Shown piece by piece: positions 1 through 7,701 of a stretch of 45,697 nt of DNA; the stretch's first letter is position 1, and each line of letters starts with the position of its first letter. The notes beneath the pieces were generated by a model that worked only from the letters and a program-made list of their open reading frames with translations, did not search any database and had not been told where the DNA came from. This DNA is from an uncultured Clostridia bacterium (GTDB taxonomy: Bacteria; Bacillota; Clostridia; Oscillospirales; Ruminococcaceae), in assembly GCA_947427325.1 (NCBI GenBank), contig CANEHP010000001.1, positions 1 to 45,697 on the forward strand, in the 5' to 3' direction. Made by a program: the position numbers and the translations under genes.

Positions 1-228
1 TTTGTAAAGATATTGATTTGTTCGTCAATTTCACTAATCCGTTTATAGACGTCGTTTCTGTTATATTGGTCGTTGTCCTCATTGGCAAGTAGTTCGGCTT
101 CTAACTTTGCTTTTTTATCTGAAAGGCTGTCGATTTCTGCTTGCGCATTTATTTAAATGTCTGAGAATATTTTATCTTTTATTTTAAAGGTATCAAATTT
201 TGCCTTGCAAAATTCTCTTCTTATGATA
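1..228 (-). pseudogene. decayed coiled-coil gene fragment
   Basis: Read on the minus strand, the frame is open from about 152 down to base 1 and encodes a charged, coiled-coil-like stretch rich in Glu, Lys, Asp and Leu. The same frame stays open upstream to about 228 apart from one stop at 153-155. No ATG, GTG or TTG with a ribosome site precedes the open part. It therefore looks like an inactivated or 5'-truncated gene running out of the window. The composition recalls the C-terminal coiled coil of ABC-F ATPases, but this is only a resemblance and nothing catalytic is visible. Confidence 0.3.
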
Positions 229-252
229 TAATACTAATCTTTAATCGCCCTA

Positions 253-281
253 TAGACAAAAAACCAAAAATAAGGTATAAT
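253..281 (+). promoter_or_regulatory. sigma-A-like promoter, probably for ychF
   Basis: TAGACA at 253-258 and TATAAT at 276-281 are separated by 17 bases, close to the vegetative consensus. The next clear gene is ychF, about 110 bases downstream. Between them (315-341) is an eight-codon reading frame that I take to be noise or a relic. The ribosome site for ychF is GGAG at about 380, roughly 12 bases before its ATG. Confidence 0.5.
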
Positions 282-394
282 GTAATAAGTATAATATAAA
301 GAGAGTGTGAATAAATGGCAAAAAAATATGAAATAAACTAAAAATGCAGCAGATTTTAAAACGTCTTTAATAAATAAAGGAGAAATAAAGAGCT

Positions 395-1489
395 ATGAAA
401 TTAGGAATGGTGGGACTCCCCAATGTGGGAAAAAGCACTTTGTTTAACGCCCTCACCAACGCAGGCGCAGAATCCGCAAATTATCCGTTTTGCACCATTG
501 AGCCGAACGTGGGTATTGTAAGCGTCCCCGACAAACGTTTAGACAAGCTGGCTGAAATGTACAATCCCGAAAAATTCACTCCCGCAACTCTTGAATTTGT
601 GGATATTGCGGGACTGGTTAAGGGTGCGTCAAAAGGCGAGGGATTGGGCAACAAGTTTCTTGCGGATATAAGAGAGGTTGATGCTGTGGTGCATGTCGTC
701 CGCTGCTTCGAGGACGAAAACATTATACATGTTGACGGCTCTATCGGTGCTGCAAGAGACATTGAAACAATAAATCTCGAGCTTATTTTCAGCGACCTTG
801 AAATATTACAGCGCCGTTTGGATAAGAATAAAAAGCTGCTTAAGGGCGATAAGGGAATACAGAAGGAAATAGATTTTCTGGAAAAGCTTATTGCTTTTAT
901 GGAGGAGGGCAACACCGCCCGCTCCTTTGACTTTTCGGATGAAGAAAGGGAAATTATAAAAACCACTCCCCTGCTTTCAAACAAGCCCGTGATTTATGCC
1001 GCAAATATGAGCGAAGCGGATTTTACGGGAGATATTAACAACAATGTTCAGTATCAGGCGGTACTTAAAATAGCCGAGCAGGAAAACAGCACCGTTTTGC
1101 CGATCTGCGCACAAATCGAAGCGGAAATAGCGGGAATGGAAAAGGAAGACAAGGATATGTTTCTTGCCGATTTAGGCTTGGAGGAAAGCGGTCTTAACCG
1201 TATAATCAGCAAAGGTTATTCCCTTTTAGGTCTTATTTCCTACCTTACCGCAGGACCGCAGGAGGTCAGAGCATGGACAATAACCAAAGGCACAAAAGCT
1301 CCGCAGGCGGCGGGAAAAATCCATACCGATTTTGAAAAAGGCTTTATAAGAGCCGAAGTAGTTTCCTTTGACGACCTTGTGAATAACGGCGGTATGGCGG
1401 GAGCAAAGGACAAGGGACTTGTGCGGCTTGAGGGAAAGGAATATGTTATGCAGGACGGAGACGTGGTTTTGTTTAGGTTTAATGTGTGA
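395..1489 (+). CDS. ychF: YchF/OLA1-family redox-regulated ATPase
   Basis: This 364-residue protein has the full length and motif set of YchF, a universally conserved ribosome-associated P-loop protein of the Obg/TRAFAC class that prefers ATP. The P-loop GLPNVGKST is at residues 7-15 and the G3 motif DIAG at 70-73. The G4 position carries NMSE instead of NKxD, which is the known reason why the family prefers ATP. A coiled-coil insert follows G3 (about residues 125-170). The C-terminus has the typical TGS-like domain with a terminal sequence ending in RFNV. It is a housekeeping gene and marks the left 4 kb as chromosome. A 37-base gap separates it from the next gene on the same strand, so they may be cotranscribed. 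Confidence 0.97.
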   Translation: MKLGMVGLPNVGKSTLFNALTNAGAESANYPFCTIEPNVGIVSVPDKRLDKLAEMYNPEKFTPATLEFVDIAGLVKGASKGEGLGNKFLADIREVDAVVHVVRCFEDENIIHVDGSIGAARDIETINLELIFSDLEILQRRLDKNKKLLKGDKGIQKEIDFLEKLIAFMEEGNTARSFDFSDEEREIIKTTPLLSNKPVIYAANMSEADFTGDINNNVQYQAVLKIAEQENSTVLPICAQIEAEIAGMEKEDKDMFLADLGLEESGLNRIISKGYSLLGLISYLTAGPQEVRAWTITKGTKAPQAAGKIHTDFEKGFIRAEVVSFDDLVNNGGMAGAKDKGLVRLEGKEYVMQDGDVVLFRFNV

Positions 1490-1526
1490 TTATCCAAACA
1501 GAAATTATAGGTTGAGGTAAATTTTT

Positions 1527-2102
1527 ATGAACTTTCTTTACCACGGTTCAATTATTTCGGGGATAAAACAACTTAAACCCGTTTCCACTCTCAACGGCAC
1601 AGACAAGAAAGTAGTGTATCTTACCGATAATATTCCTTACTCTCTTTTTTACATCTGGGATAAAAAGCACAATCATTTTGACGGAAAGCACGTTACCGCT
1701 TGGATAAAGAACGGTACTGCATACTATGAGGAGCAGTTTCCCGATCAGCTTAAAGCTTTTTACAGCGGCGTTTCGGGATATTTATATATCGTTCGCTTCT
1801 CTCTCGGTATTTCGGCTATGGAGTGCAGAGAGCAGCTTTATTACAGTACGGAATCGGTTGATACGGAAAGGGAGGAATTTATTCCCAACGTGTACAACGA
1901 GCTTATAAAGTATGAAATGACAGGCGAATTAAAGGTCAGACGGTTTAACGAGCAATCGGAAAAAAGGAAAAATGAGCTTATAGATATGATAAGTCAGGTT
2001 ATTTTGAAAAATGATTATATAAAAAATCCTAATACGCCCAATGCGGAATTTTATAGGAAATATTTTACCGACGCTTGGAAAAAAGCGGCACAAACAAAAT
2101 AG
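1527..2102 (+). CDS. small protein with possible ADP-ribosyltransferase-like fold
   Basis: This is a 191-residue soluble protein without signal peptide or membrane segment. It opens with LYHGS (residues 4-8), then has VVYLTDN around residues 28-34 and an EEFIP segment near residue 115. A YHG motif, a Y-x-T strand and a later Glu in this order resemble the H-Y-E skeleton of ADP-ribosyltransferase-like folds (KptA/PARP-like or DUF3990-like). I offer this only as a structural guess. GAGG upstream of the ATG is an acceptable ribosome site. The last 425 bases of the gene lie in a perfect tandem duplication, so a truncated copy follows it. Its role is unknown. Confidence 0.6.
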   Translation: MNFLYHGSIISGIKQLKPVSTLNGTDKKVVYLTDNIPYSLFYIWDKKHNHFDGKHVTAWIKNGTAYYEEQFPDQLKAFYSGVSGYLYIVRFSLGISAMECREQLYYSTESVDTEREEFIPNVYNELIKYEMTGELKVRRFNEQSEKRKNELIDMISQVILKNDYIKNPNTPNAEFYRKYFTDAWKKAAQTK

Positions 2103-2160
2103 GACGGAGATTTTTTCCGTTATAAAATATTAGCGCTTAAATAAAAAGCACAGTAAAAAG

Positions 2161-2206
2161 TTCAGCTTGTTAAAAAACCTTTTTAGTCGTTTTTTAACAA
2201 GCTGAA
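2161..2206. terminator. bidirectional hairpin terminator, copy 1
   Basis: A perfect 17-bp stem (2161-2177 with 2190-2206) encloses a 12-base loop. A-rich sequence lies before it and T-rich sequence after it, so it can end transcription from both sides. It originally separated the small plus-strand gene from the convergent XRE gene. Confidence 0.8.
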
Positions 2207-2230
2207 GTTATTTTTTCTGCAATCCGCTGA

Positions 2231-2401
2231 CTATTCTCGGTTATACTGCTTATTTCTGACCTTTTCCGTAAAGGCGGCATATCTGTCGGTATTGTGCAGG
2301 ACAGAAAACGGCTTTTCCGCTATCTTTATAAGCAGATGCTGATACAAGGTTTCCTCCGAATTTCTGGAAATCTTGCTTCTGTCGTCTGTATAGCCTTCAA
2401 G
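2231..2401 (-). pseudogene. truncated 3' copy of the XRE regulator gene
   Basis: This minus-strand stretch is identical to the last 57 codons, including the stop, of the regulator gene at 2955-4046. It is cut at the duplication junction (2401/2402), so it has no start, promoter or DNA-binding domain. It is a by-product of the 724-base duplication. Confidence 0.85.
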
Positions 2402-2826
2402 TTGACGGAAAGCACGTTACCGCTTGGATAAAGAACGGTACTGCATACTATGAGGAGCAGTTTCCCGATCAGCTTAAAGCTTTTTACAGCGGCGTTTCGG
2501 GATATTTATATATCGTTCGCTTCTCTCTCGGTATTTCGGCTATGGAGTGCAGAGAGCAGCTTTATTACAGTACGGAATCGGTTGATACGGAAAGGGAGGA
2601 ATTTATTCCCAACGTGTACAACGAGCTTATAAAGTATGAAATGACAGGCGAATTAAAGGTCAGACGGTTTAACGAGCAATCGGAAAAAAGGAAAAATGAG
2701 CTTATAGATATGATAAGTCAGGTTATTTTGAAAAATGATTATATAAAAAATCCTAATACGCCCAATGCGGAATTTTATAGGAAATATTTTACCGACGCTT
2801 GGAAAAAAGCGGCACAAACAAAATAG
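2402..2826 (+). pseudogene. 5'-truncated copy of the small gene at 1527
   Basis: This repeats the last 141 codons of the gene at 1527-2102 but lacks its N-terminal 50 residues, including the YHGS and YLTD motifs. An internal ATG at 2542 could in principle start a 94-residue product, but no good ribosome site precedes it. It is most likely silent. Confidence 0.8.
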
Positions 2827-2884
2827 GACGGAGATTTTTTCCGTTATAAAATATTAGCGCTTAAATAAAAAGCACAGTAAAAAG

Positions 2885-2930
2885 TTCAGCTTGTTAAAAA
2901 ACCTTTTTAGTCGTTTTTTAACAAGCTGAA
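2885..2930. terminator. bidirectional hairpin terminator, copy 2
   Basis: This is the second copy of the 17-bp stem terminator, offset by exactly 724 bases from the first. It sits just beyond the stop codon of the intact XRE regulator gene and probably terminates it. Confidence 0.8.
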
Positions 2931-2954
2931 GTTATTTTTTCTGCAATCCGCTGA

Positions 2955-4046
2955 CTATTCTCGGTTATACTGCTTATTTCTGACCTTTTCCGTAAAGGCG
3001 GCATATCTGTCGGTATTGTGCAGGACAGAAAACGGCTTTTCCGCTATCTTTATAAGCAGATGCTGATACAAGGTTTCCTCCGAATTTCTGGAAATCTTGC
3101 TTCTGTCGTCTGTATAGCCTTCAAGCCAGAAAGCGTTATAACAGGACTGTTCGGGGCGTTCCTCATACATAACCGCATATTTAAGTGCAAGCTCAAGATT
3201 ATCCATAGCCTCCTCCGTTTTGTTTAAGGCACAATAGCTTCTTGCTATCCACAAACAGCATTTGAACACTCTTTCGTTATAAAACTTATGGTCGTCCCCT
3301 GTCAGCAATTCTGCAAGAGAAATTGCTTTTTTCAACAGCTCTATGCTTTTTTCCAGCGTATCCATTTTTCGTGATAAATGATGAAGATTAAGAATGGATA
3401 GATTCATAAAGGTAAGCAGGTTATGTTGAAGCTGACAGGTCTCCCTATCGCCGCTTAATACATGAGGAAGTAAAACCTCGCGGCTTACCCATAAGCTCGG
3501 CATTTCCTCCGCTGCGATCTTATAAGCCTTGTCGGTTTCTCCCATCATACAGTAAGCAAGGCACAGCTGATGTTTTCCCGAAAAGGTTACATAGCTTTCC
3601 CCCTTGTCAAGTTTGATCGCTCTTTCGGTAATGGAAACGATCTCTTTCAGAACATCGGCGGACTTAGAACCCTCTCTGCACAATTCCAGATAAAGCGCAC
3701 CGGCAAGCTCGTAGGCAATAGACGCGCTGTTGGGAAACAATGCCAGCTTTTCACGAAGGTAGGAAATGCTCTCTGCAATTTTGCCCTGACTGTGCAATTC
3801 GTTTTTGTGTCCTATAATTCGGTCGATTTCCCTTTGTATTTTTTCACCGTTAATCCCGAAAAGCTCGTCTGTGGTAACATTAAAATAATCCGCAATTATC
3901 GGCAGTAATGTAATATCGGGATATGTCGTGCCTAATTCCCAGCGGCTGACAGCCTGAGGCGATACTTTTAGCACCTCTGCCAGCTGCTCTTGGGTAAGCC
4001 GGTTTTGCGTACGGAATTTTTTCAAGTTCTCTCCAAGCTTAAACAT
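2955..4046 (-). CDS. XRE-family regulator with TPR-like sensor domain
   Basis: This 363-residue protein has an N-terminal Cro/C1-type helix-turn-helix (residues 1-65, recognition region around VSPQAVSRWE). A long helical region follows with repeated Ala/Tyr/Leu-rich helices of TPR type, as in peptide- or stress-responsive regulators such as the Rgg/PlcR-like families. The ATG follows AGGAG by eight bases. Its own promoter and a small dyad lie directly upstream, so autoregulation is likely. It converges with the gene at 1527 across a terminator. Its last 57 codons are duplicated in the tandem repeat. The effector and targets cannot be read from the sequence. Confidence 0.88.
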   Translation of the reverse strand: MFKLGENLKKFRTQNRLTQEQLAEVLKVSPQAVSRWELGTTYPDITLLPIIADYFNVTTDELFGINGEKIQREIDRIIGHKNELHSQGKIAESISYLREKLALFPNSASIAYELAGALYLELCREGSKSADVLKEIVSITERAIKLDKGESYVTFSGKHQLCLAYCMMGETDKAYKIAAEEMPSLWVSREVLLPHVLSGDRETCQLQHNLLTFMNLSILNLHHLSRKMDTLEKSIELLKKAISLAELLTGDDHKFYNERVFKCCLWIARSYCALNKTEEAMDNLELALKYAVMYEERPEQSCYNAFWLEGYTDDRSKISRNSEETLYQHLLIKIAEKPFSVLHNTDRYAAFTEKVRNKQYNRE

Positions 4047-4087
4047 AGTATCAACTCCTTGTTTGTTTTTCAGAAGCTTCTGTTATA

Positions 4088-4116
4088 ATAATATCTCATT
4101 TTTTTCGGAATGTCTA
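4088..4116 (-). promoter_or_regulatory. promoter of the XRE regulator
   Basis: On the minus strand TAGACA (4111-4116) and TATTAT (4088-4093) are 17 bases apart, just upstream of the regulator. A short dyad, CAACA-4-TGTTG, lies immediately above the -35 box (about 4117-4130) and could be its operator. Confidence 0.55.
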
Positions 4117-4217
4117 CAACAGGTTTGTTGAGAAAAAATCAAACAAAGTGAGAGAAATAATATTTTTGGTCAAGAATGACGCTTTTGGCGGTCAAATAAT
4201 TCCATACAAAAAATTAT

Positions 4218-4239
4218 GGGGCGGGATGTTCCCCGCCCC
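4218..4239 (-). terminator. GC-rich hairpin terminator, minus strand
   Basis: GGGGCGGG (4218-4225) pairs with CCCGCCCC (4232-4239). On the minus strand it is followed by ATAATTTTTTG. It would stop any transcript that reads through from the tRNA side toward the regulator. Confidence 0.65.
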
Positions 4240-4293
4240 GAAATTTTCCTGTGACACAGTTCCCAAAAAGACTTTTGGAAAAATAAGCATAAA

Positions 4294-4323
4294 AATACGC
4301 TCTCATAAATCTGAGAGCGTATT
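4294..4323 (-). terminator. terminator just downstream of the tRNA-Thr 3' end
   Basis: A perfect 12-bp stem (4294-4305 with 4312-4323) with a six-base loop ends in a T-run on the minus strand. It lies 20 bases beyond the tRNA 3' end and is probably the original terminator of the tRNA-Thr gene. Confidence 0.7.
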
Positions 4324-4342
4324 AGGTGTCCGCCTTGCGGCC

Positions 4343-4388
4343 TGGAGCTGATAATCGGATTTGAACCGATGACCTCATCCTTACCAAA
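4343..4388 (-). other. attachment site: 3' part of tRNA-Thr(GGT)
   Basis: Read on the minus strand, this segment holds an anticodon loop with GGT, the 3' anticodon strand and the variable loop. A T-arm (stem ATCGG/CCGAT around TTCAAAT), a 3' acceptor strand and an encoded CCA at 4345-4343 follow. The bases beyond the anticodon loop no longer match a tRNA, so the 5' half is missing here. A tRNA 3' half beside a tyrosine integrase is the usual picture of an att site. The intact tRNA gene should then lie at the far end of the element, outside the window. The matching core is about 46 bases. Confidence 0.75.
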
Positions 4389-4519
4389 TTTGACCATTTT
4401 ACAAAATCACAGTTGAAAATTTGTTTAAAGCAACGAATTGTTTTACAAGATATTGCAATTTTTTCAGATGTCAATATAATACCTATTTATCAATTTAGAT
4501 ATTATATTGGAGGTTTAAG
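4389..4519 (+). promoter_or_regulatory. integrase upstream region with inverted repeat
   Basis: This A+T-rich stretch contains a perfect 10-bp inverted repeat, CAATATAATA (4472-4481) and TATTATATTG (4500-4509). The right arm touches the GGAGG ribosome site of the integrase (4509-4513). It could be an operator or arm-type integrase site, or could mask the ribosome site in RNA. I see no clear promoter boxes or small gene here. Confidence 0.4.
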
Positions 4520-5509
4520 ATGGCTAAAATAAAAAATGTTAAATTTGAGGATTGGGCTAAGTTGTGGCTTGAATACACTCAAAAGGATAGGGTGAAAGAC
4601 AATACATATTATACTTATGTTAATATCGTAAACAATTACCTACTTCCATACTTTAAGGGAAAAAATCTTAATGAAATATCCTTTCTTGAAGTGCAAAAAT
4701 ATTTTAACATTTTATCCAAAAGCAGTTATCAAGACTTTTTGATAAAGAACAAAAGTCTACTATCACAAATATTTAATGCAGGTATCATTGATGGAAAGTG
4801 TTTGCAAAACCCTTGTAATATTATAAAAATGCCAAAAGGTAAACAAACAAAAAAGAAAGAGGTTTACTCCGAAGAAGAAGCTGAGCTTATTTTTCAGTAT
4901 GCGTATACTCATCGCTTTGGTGCTGAGATACAGCTTATGCTTGAAACAGGAATATGCAGATATGAGCTTTTAGGATTACAATGGGACGATATAGATATTG
5001 AAAATGGAATACTGCATATTTGCCGTGGTGTGGCAGATATTGTTGACTCTACAACAAAAAAATTCAAAGTGGTAGTTGGAAACACAAAAAATGAGTATAG
5101 AGAAAGAGACGTGCCTTTAAGCCAACGTATGTGTGATATACTGAGTAACATTGATAGAACTTTAATGGTAGGTAAAAGCGAACATAGGCATCAAGATGGA
5201 ATTGAAGTTAAAAAGAAATTTGTTTTTTGCAATCGATTTGGTGAAGTTTGTAGTCCGAGAAATTGGAGCAGAAGGCATTATGATGTCTTTATGAAGGATA
5301 TGCAAAAGTTTTATTCTAACAAAGGAATAGAAATACCAATATATACTCCTCATCAGCTAAGACATACACGAGCAAGTATTTGGGTAAATTCGGGCAAGAA
5401 CCTATATGCTATTGCAAAAGTGCTTGGGCATTCGAGTTTGAATATGCTTGAAAAAAGATATGCTCACTCAAATATAGAACAACTTCGTGAGTTGCTTGAA
5501 ATTGAATAA
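4520..5509 (+). CDS. int: tyrosine recombinase / ICE integrase
   Basis: This 329-residue integrase has an N-terminal SAM-like DNA-binding domain (about 1-100) and a C-terminal catalytic domain. The catalytic set is complete: Arg147, Lys190, the HQLR box (His278, Arg281), His304 in LGHSS and the nucleophile Tyr314 in KRYAHS. It would cut and rejoin attP and the tRNA-Thr attB for integration and excision. It lies about 130 bases from the tRNA fragment and points into the element. GGAGG stands seven bases before the ATG and a hairpin terminator follows. It lacks the usual N-terminal arm-binding domain found in Tn916-type integrases, being about 70 residues shorter. No excisionase gene is visible beside it. 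Confidence 0.93.
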   Translation: MAKIKNVKFEDWAKLWLEYTQKDRVKDNTYYTYVNIVNNYLLPYFKGKNLNEISFLEVQKYFNILSKSSYQDFLIKNKSLLSQIFNAGIIDGKCLQNPCNIIKMPKGKQTKKKEVYSEEEAELIFQYAYTHRFGAEIQLMLETGICRYELLGLQWDDIDIENGILHICRGVADIVDSTTKKFKVVVGNTKNEYRERDVPLSQRMCDILSNIDRTLMVGKSEHRHQDGIEVKKKFVFCNRFGEVCSPRNWSRRHYDVFMKDMQKFYSNKGIEIPIYTPHQLRHTRASIWVNSGKNLYAIAKVLGHSSLNMLEKRYAHSNIEQLRELLEIE

Positions 5510-5524
5510 CAAATAATATTATTT

Positions 5525-5547
5525 AGGACTGACTAATAATCAGTCCT
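5525..5547 (+). terminator. integrase terminator
   Basis: AGGACTGA (5525-5532) pairs with TCAGTCCT (5540-5547) around a seven-base loop, followed by TATTTTTTT. It separates the integrase from the partition operon. Confidence 0.8.
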
Positions 5548-5714
5548 TATTTTTTTAAAAGATTGTATATCAAGCTTGACTATAATTGCTAAACTCCATT
5601 TTCATAGGAGGTATTAAGCCGCCTACTTTCACCTAAAGCCTGTACGAAAACAAATGGTGTACAATTTAATTATTGTCCAATTAAGGTTAAACGCTCCACC
5701 GATAGAGCTTTAAC

Positions 5715-5780
5715 ATAACACGCAAGGGGTAGCTCCCCTTTGGGACGGTACAGCCTTCTCCGTCCCCTTGGCTGTGTTAT
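5715..5780 (+). ncRNA. three-stem structured leader upstream of parA
   Basis: A closing stem ATAACAC/GTGTTAT (5715-5721 with 5774-5780) encloses two hairpins: AAGGGG/CCCCTT (5724-5729 with 5735-5740) and GGGACGG/CCGTCCC (5742-5748 with 5760-5766). ACAGCC (5750-5755), in the loop of the second hairpin, can pair instead with GGCTGT (5770-5775). That would be a pseudoknot or a competing fold that opens the closing stem. I recognise no known riboswitch family and there is no U-run for an intrinsic terminator. It may be a regulatory RNA leader, a DNA-level protein site or part of an origin. Confidence 0.45.
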
Positions 5781-5805
5781 ATATAAAGAAATGAAGGCTA
5801 AAAAA

Positions 5806-5862
5806 TGGATACATATATCACATTGTTTCTTTTCTGAAATGTAAAGTGGATATATGTATCAC
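5806..5862. repeat. inverted pair of the element-wide palindrome before parA
   Basis: TGGATACATATATCAC (5806-5821) and GTGGATATATGTATCAC (5846-5862) are the same motif in opposite orientation, about 24 bases apart around a TTTCTTTTC tract. A closely similar arrangement stands before the SpoVG-like gene at 23777-23849. The consensus GTGATA-CATA-TATCAC is a dyad. Its position 38 bases before parA fits a parS-like centromere or an operator. Confidence 0.7.
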
Positions 5863-5899
5863 AAAAATTAAGTGCGATTGCACGGAAAGAAGGCTAAAA

Positions 5900-6625
5900 A
5901 TGAAAATTATTACGATGTACAACAACAAAGGTGGCGTGGGAAAAACAACTTCCGTTATTAACATTGCCTATTCCCTTTCCAAAATGCGCAAGAAGGTCTT
6001 GATTATGGACTTTGACGAACAAAGAAACAGCTCAAGGTTTTTCTTGGAGGATGGGGACGATAGAGGATATGCTCCTACAAGATATGAAAACATTTTCATA
6101 ATGACTTATGACGAGTGTATTCAAAAAAGGAAAAATATACAGATGAAAGTTGGGTTAGACCCTGAATACGACACTTTTGAGTTTGCAAACCAGTACACAG
6201 ATTGGTTGAAGCAGTTAGAAACAAAAAGCAATTACGATTATATCATTTTCGATCTGCCTCCCGCTCTTAACGATTTAACGCTCTCGTTGTTGAGCTTCTG
6301 CGACTATGTGTTTGTTCCCATTGAGCTTGGAACATTTGCTATACAAGGCATTACCGTTGTGGTAACCAAATTGAGCGAGATCTCCGCTAAATTTGGCGGT
6401 TGCTTCGTGGTAAAGTTCGATAATGAAAATCCCTCTGACTATTCCCTTCTCGATACTTTGAAAAACGCTCTCGGCGCAAAGGTGCTTGAATCAATTATTC
6501 CTTTCAGCAGAGTAATTAAAAATAGCATAAGCTACCGTATGACCGCCGCTGAATATATGGACTATATGGTTGCAGCGGAAAAATATGGGGAGCTTACGAA
6601 AGAAATCGTTGGGATATGCGAGTAA
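5900..6625 (+). CDS. parA: ParA-family partition ATPase
   Basis: This 241-residue P-loop ATPase has the deviant Walker A box KGGVGKTT at residues 10-17, an A' motif around VLIMDFDEQ, and a Walker B box around IIFDLPP. These are the marks of ParA/Soj/MinD ATPases, which bind DNA nonspecifically when ATP-bound and move ParB-bound DNA. I place the start at the ATG at 5900. An upstream GTG at 5846 lies within the palindrome and would add 18 residues not expected in the family. The stop is 20 bases before parB. On an ICE, ParA usually serves maintenance of the excised circle or transfer. The ribosome site is weak (GAAGG). Confidence 0.92.
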   Translation: MKIITMYNNKGGVGKTTSVINIAYSLSKMRKKVLIMDFDEQRNSSRFFLEDGDDRGYAPTRYENIFIMTYDECIQKRKNIQMKVGLDPEYDTFEFANQYTDWLKQLETKSNYDYIIFDLPPALNDLTLSLLSFCDYVFVPIELGTFAIQGITVVVTKLSEISAKFGGCFVVKFDNENPSDYSLLDTLKNALGAKVLESIIPFSRVIKNSISYRMTAAEYMDYMVAAEKYGELTKEIVGICE

Positions 6626-6645
6626 AAGTAAAGGAGGACAAACAA

Positions 6646-7689
6646 ATGGCAAGAAAACTTAGTTTTGATACAGCAATGTTAAAAGATATAAAATCTGTAG
6701 CTGGTGACAGCTTCGCCGATAATATAAAAATGCTCCCCGTGGATCAACTCCACGACAACCCTGAAAACTTCTATGACCTCTCAGATTTGGACACCCTTGT
6801 TGAGGACATAGACCGTCAAGGTTTGAAAACGCCGCTGTACGTTGTCTCAAATGATGATAACGGTTATACGATAATCAGCGGTCACAGACGCAAAGCTGCC
6901 GTGCAGAAACTCATAGACAGCGGCAAGTATGGCACTGCCAAACTTCCCTGCTACATAGGCGTTAAGAAAAATGAAACAGAAGCAATGCTTGACCTTATTA
7001 TGCTTAACGCAACTACAAGAGTAATTTCAGATTCTGAGACAGTAAAACAATGTGAGAAACTTGAAGAAATATTTAAACAACTTGAAGCAGAGGGCAAAAA
7101 GATACAGGGCAGAATGAGAGACAAGATAGCCGCAGCTCTGAACGTGTCCCCTGCACAGGTTGGCAAAGTCGAAAATATTCGGCATAATGCCATTGAGGAG
7201 GTTAAGGCAGCGGTAGATGAGGGTAAGATGTCAATTTCCACCGCCAATGAGGTTGCCAAGCTTGAACCTAAAAAGCAAAAAGACCTTATTGAAAAGAAAA
7301 AGCCCGAAGAAATTACCCACAAGGAAATCAAAAAGTCAGTGGAATCTGCAAAAAAATTTGAAGATATGACACTTGATGAATACGATGACAATTCTACCTC
7401 AGATGATAAAGCTGTTATTATGCCGACCGCCGAGGAAGATGCAGAAATGAGGGAAAAGGCAAAGGCAGCGGCGGATGCAATGAAAGAGCTTTGGGTAAAA
7501 CCGCCCGAATATTTCAACAATATTGTGGACAGCGGTATGTGTAATAGCATTATTTCGGGGTATGTTCTGCTTGTTTTGGAAGAAATGGGAATAAAACGTC
7601 CCTCCGATATTCTTAAAATTATCAACGGAGTTTTGGATTTTAAAAACGCACAGGCGGCAAGGGGTAAGTTCAGGAATATAACAAAATAA
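6646..7689 (+). CDS. parB: ParB-like partition protein
   Basis: This 347-residue protein has a ParB/sulfiredoxin N-terminal domain (about residues 25-100, with the GHRR motif that in ParB binds CTP). A KorB/ParB-type helix-turn-helix follows (around DKIAAALNVSPAQVGKVENI), then a charged linker and a C-terminal helical domain. The start at 6646 is chosen because AAGGAGG (6631-6637) precedes it by eight bases. An in-frame ATG at 6616 would overlap parA and lacks a ribosome site. It should bind a palindromic centromere, and the repeated dyad in this element is the best candidate. The downstream lipoprotein gene begins 13 bases after its stop with no terminator between. Confidence 0.9.
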   Translation: MARKLSFDTAMLKDIKSVAGDSFADNIKMLPVDQLHDNPENFYDLSDLDTLVEDIDRQGLKTPLYVVSNDDNGYTIISGHRRKAAVQKLIDSGKYGTAKLPCYIGVKKNETEAMLDLIMLNATTRVISDSETVKQCEKLEEIFKQLEAEGKKIQGRMRDKIAAALNVSPAQVGKVENIRHNAIEEVKAAVDEGKMSISTANEVAKLEPKKQKDLIEKKKPEEITHKEIKKSVESAKKFEDMTLDEYDDNSTSDDKAVIMPTAEEDAEMREKAKAAADAMKELWVKPPEYFNNIVDSGMCNSIISGYVLLVLEEMGIKRPSDILKIINGVLDFKNAQAARGKFRNITK

Positions 7690-7701
7690 GGAGAGGCGGC
7701 T

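Larger units (their letters stand above)
1678..3125. repeat. perfect 724-base tandem duplication
   Basis: Bases 1678-2401 and 2402-3125 are head-to-tail copies at a constant offset of 724 bases, with no difference at the places I compared. Each unit holds the 3' part of the small gene at 1527, a bidirectional hairpin terminator and the last 57 codons of the convergent XRE regulator gene. The outer copies keep both genes intact and the inner copies are truncated remnants. Perfect identity suggests a very recent duplication, or an assembly artefact. Confidence 0.9.

Noticed and set aside
315..341. An eight-codon frame starting MAKKYEIN before ychF
   Set aside because: It is too short to support and its continuation is out of frame. 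It is either a relic or chance.
4148..4397. Short frames on both strands over the tRNA fragment
   Set aside because: The region is explained by two terminators and the tRNA-Thr 3' half. The frames have no ribosome sites.
5715..5780. A possible tRNA, because of the cloverleaf-like folding
   Set aside because: There is no T-loop, no anticodon arm of the right size and no CCA; the stem lengths do not fit.
5846..5899. An upstream GTG start for ParA
   Set aside because: It lies in the palindrome and adds 18 residues before the usual ParA N-terminus, with no ribosome site.
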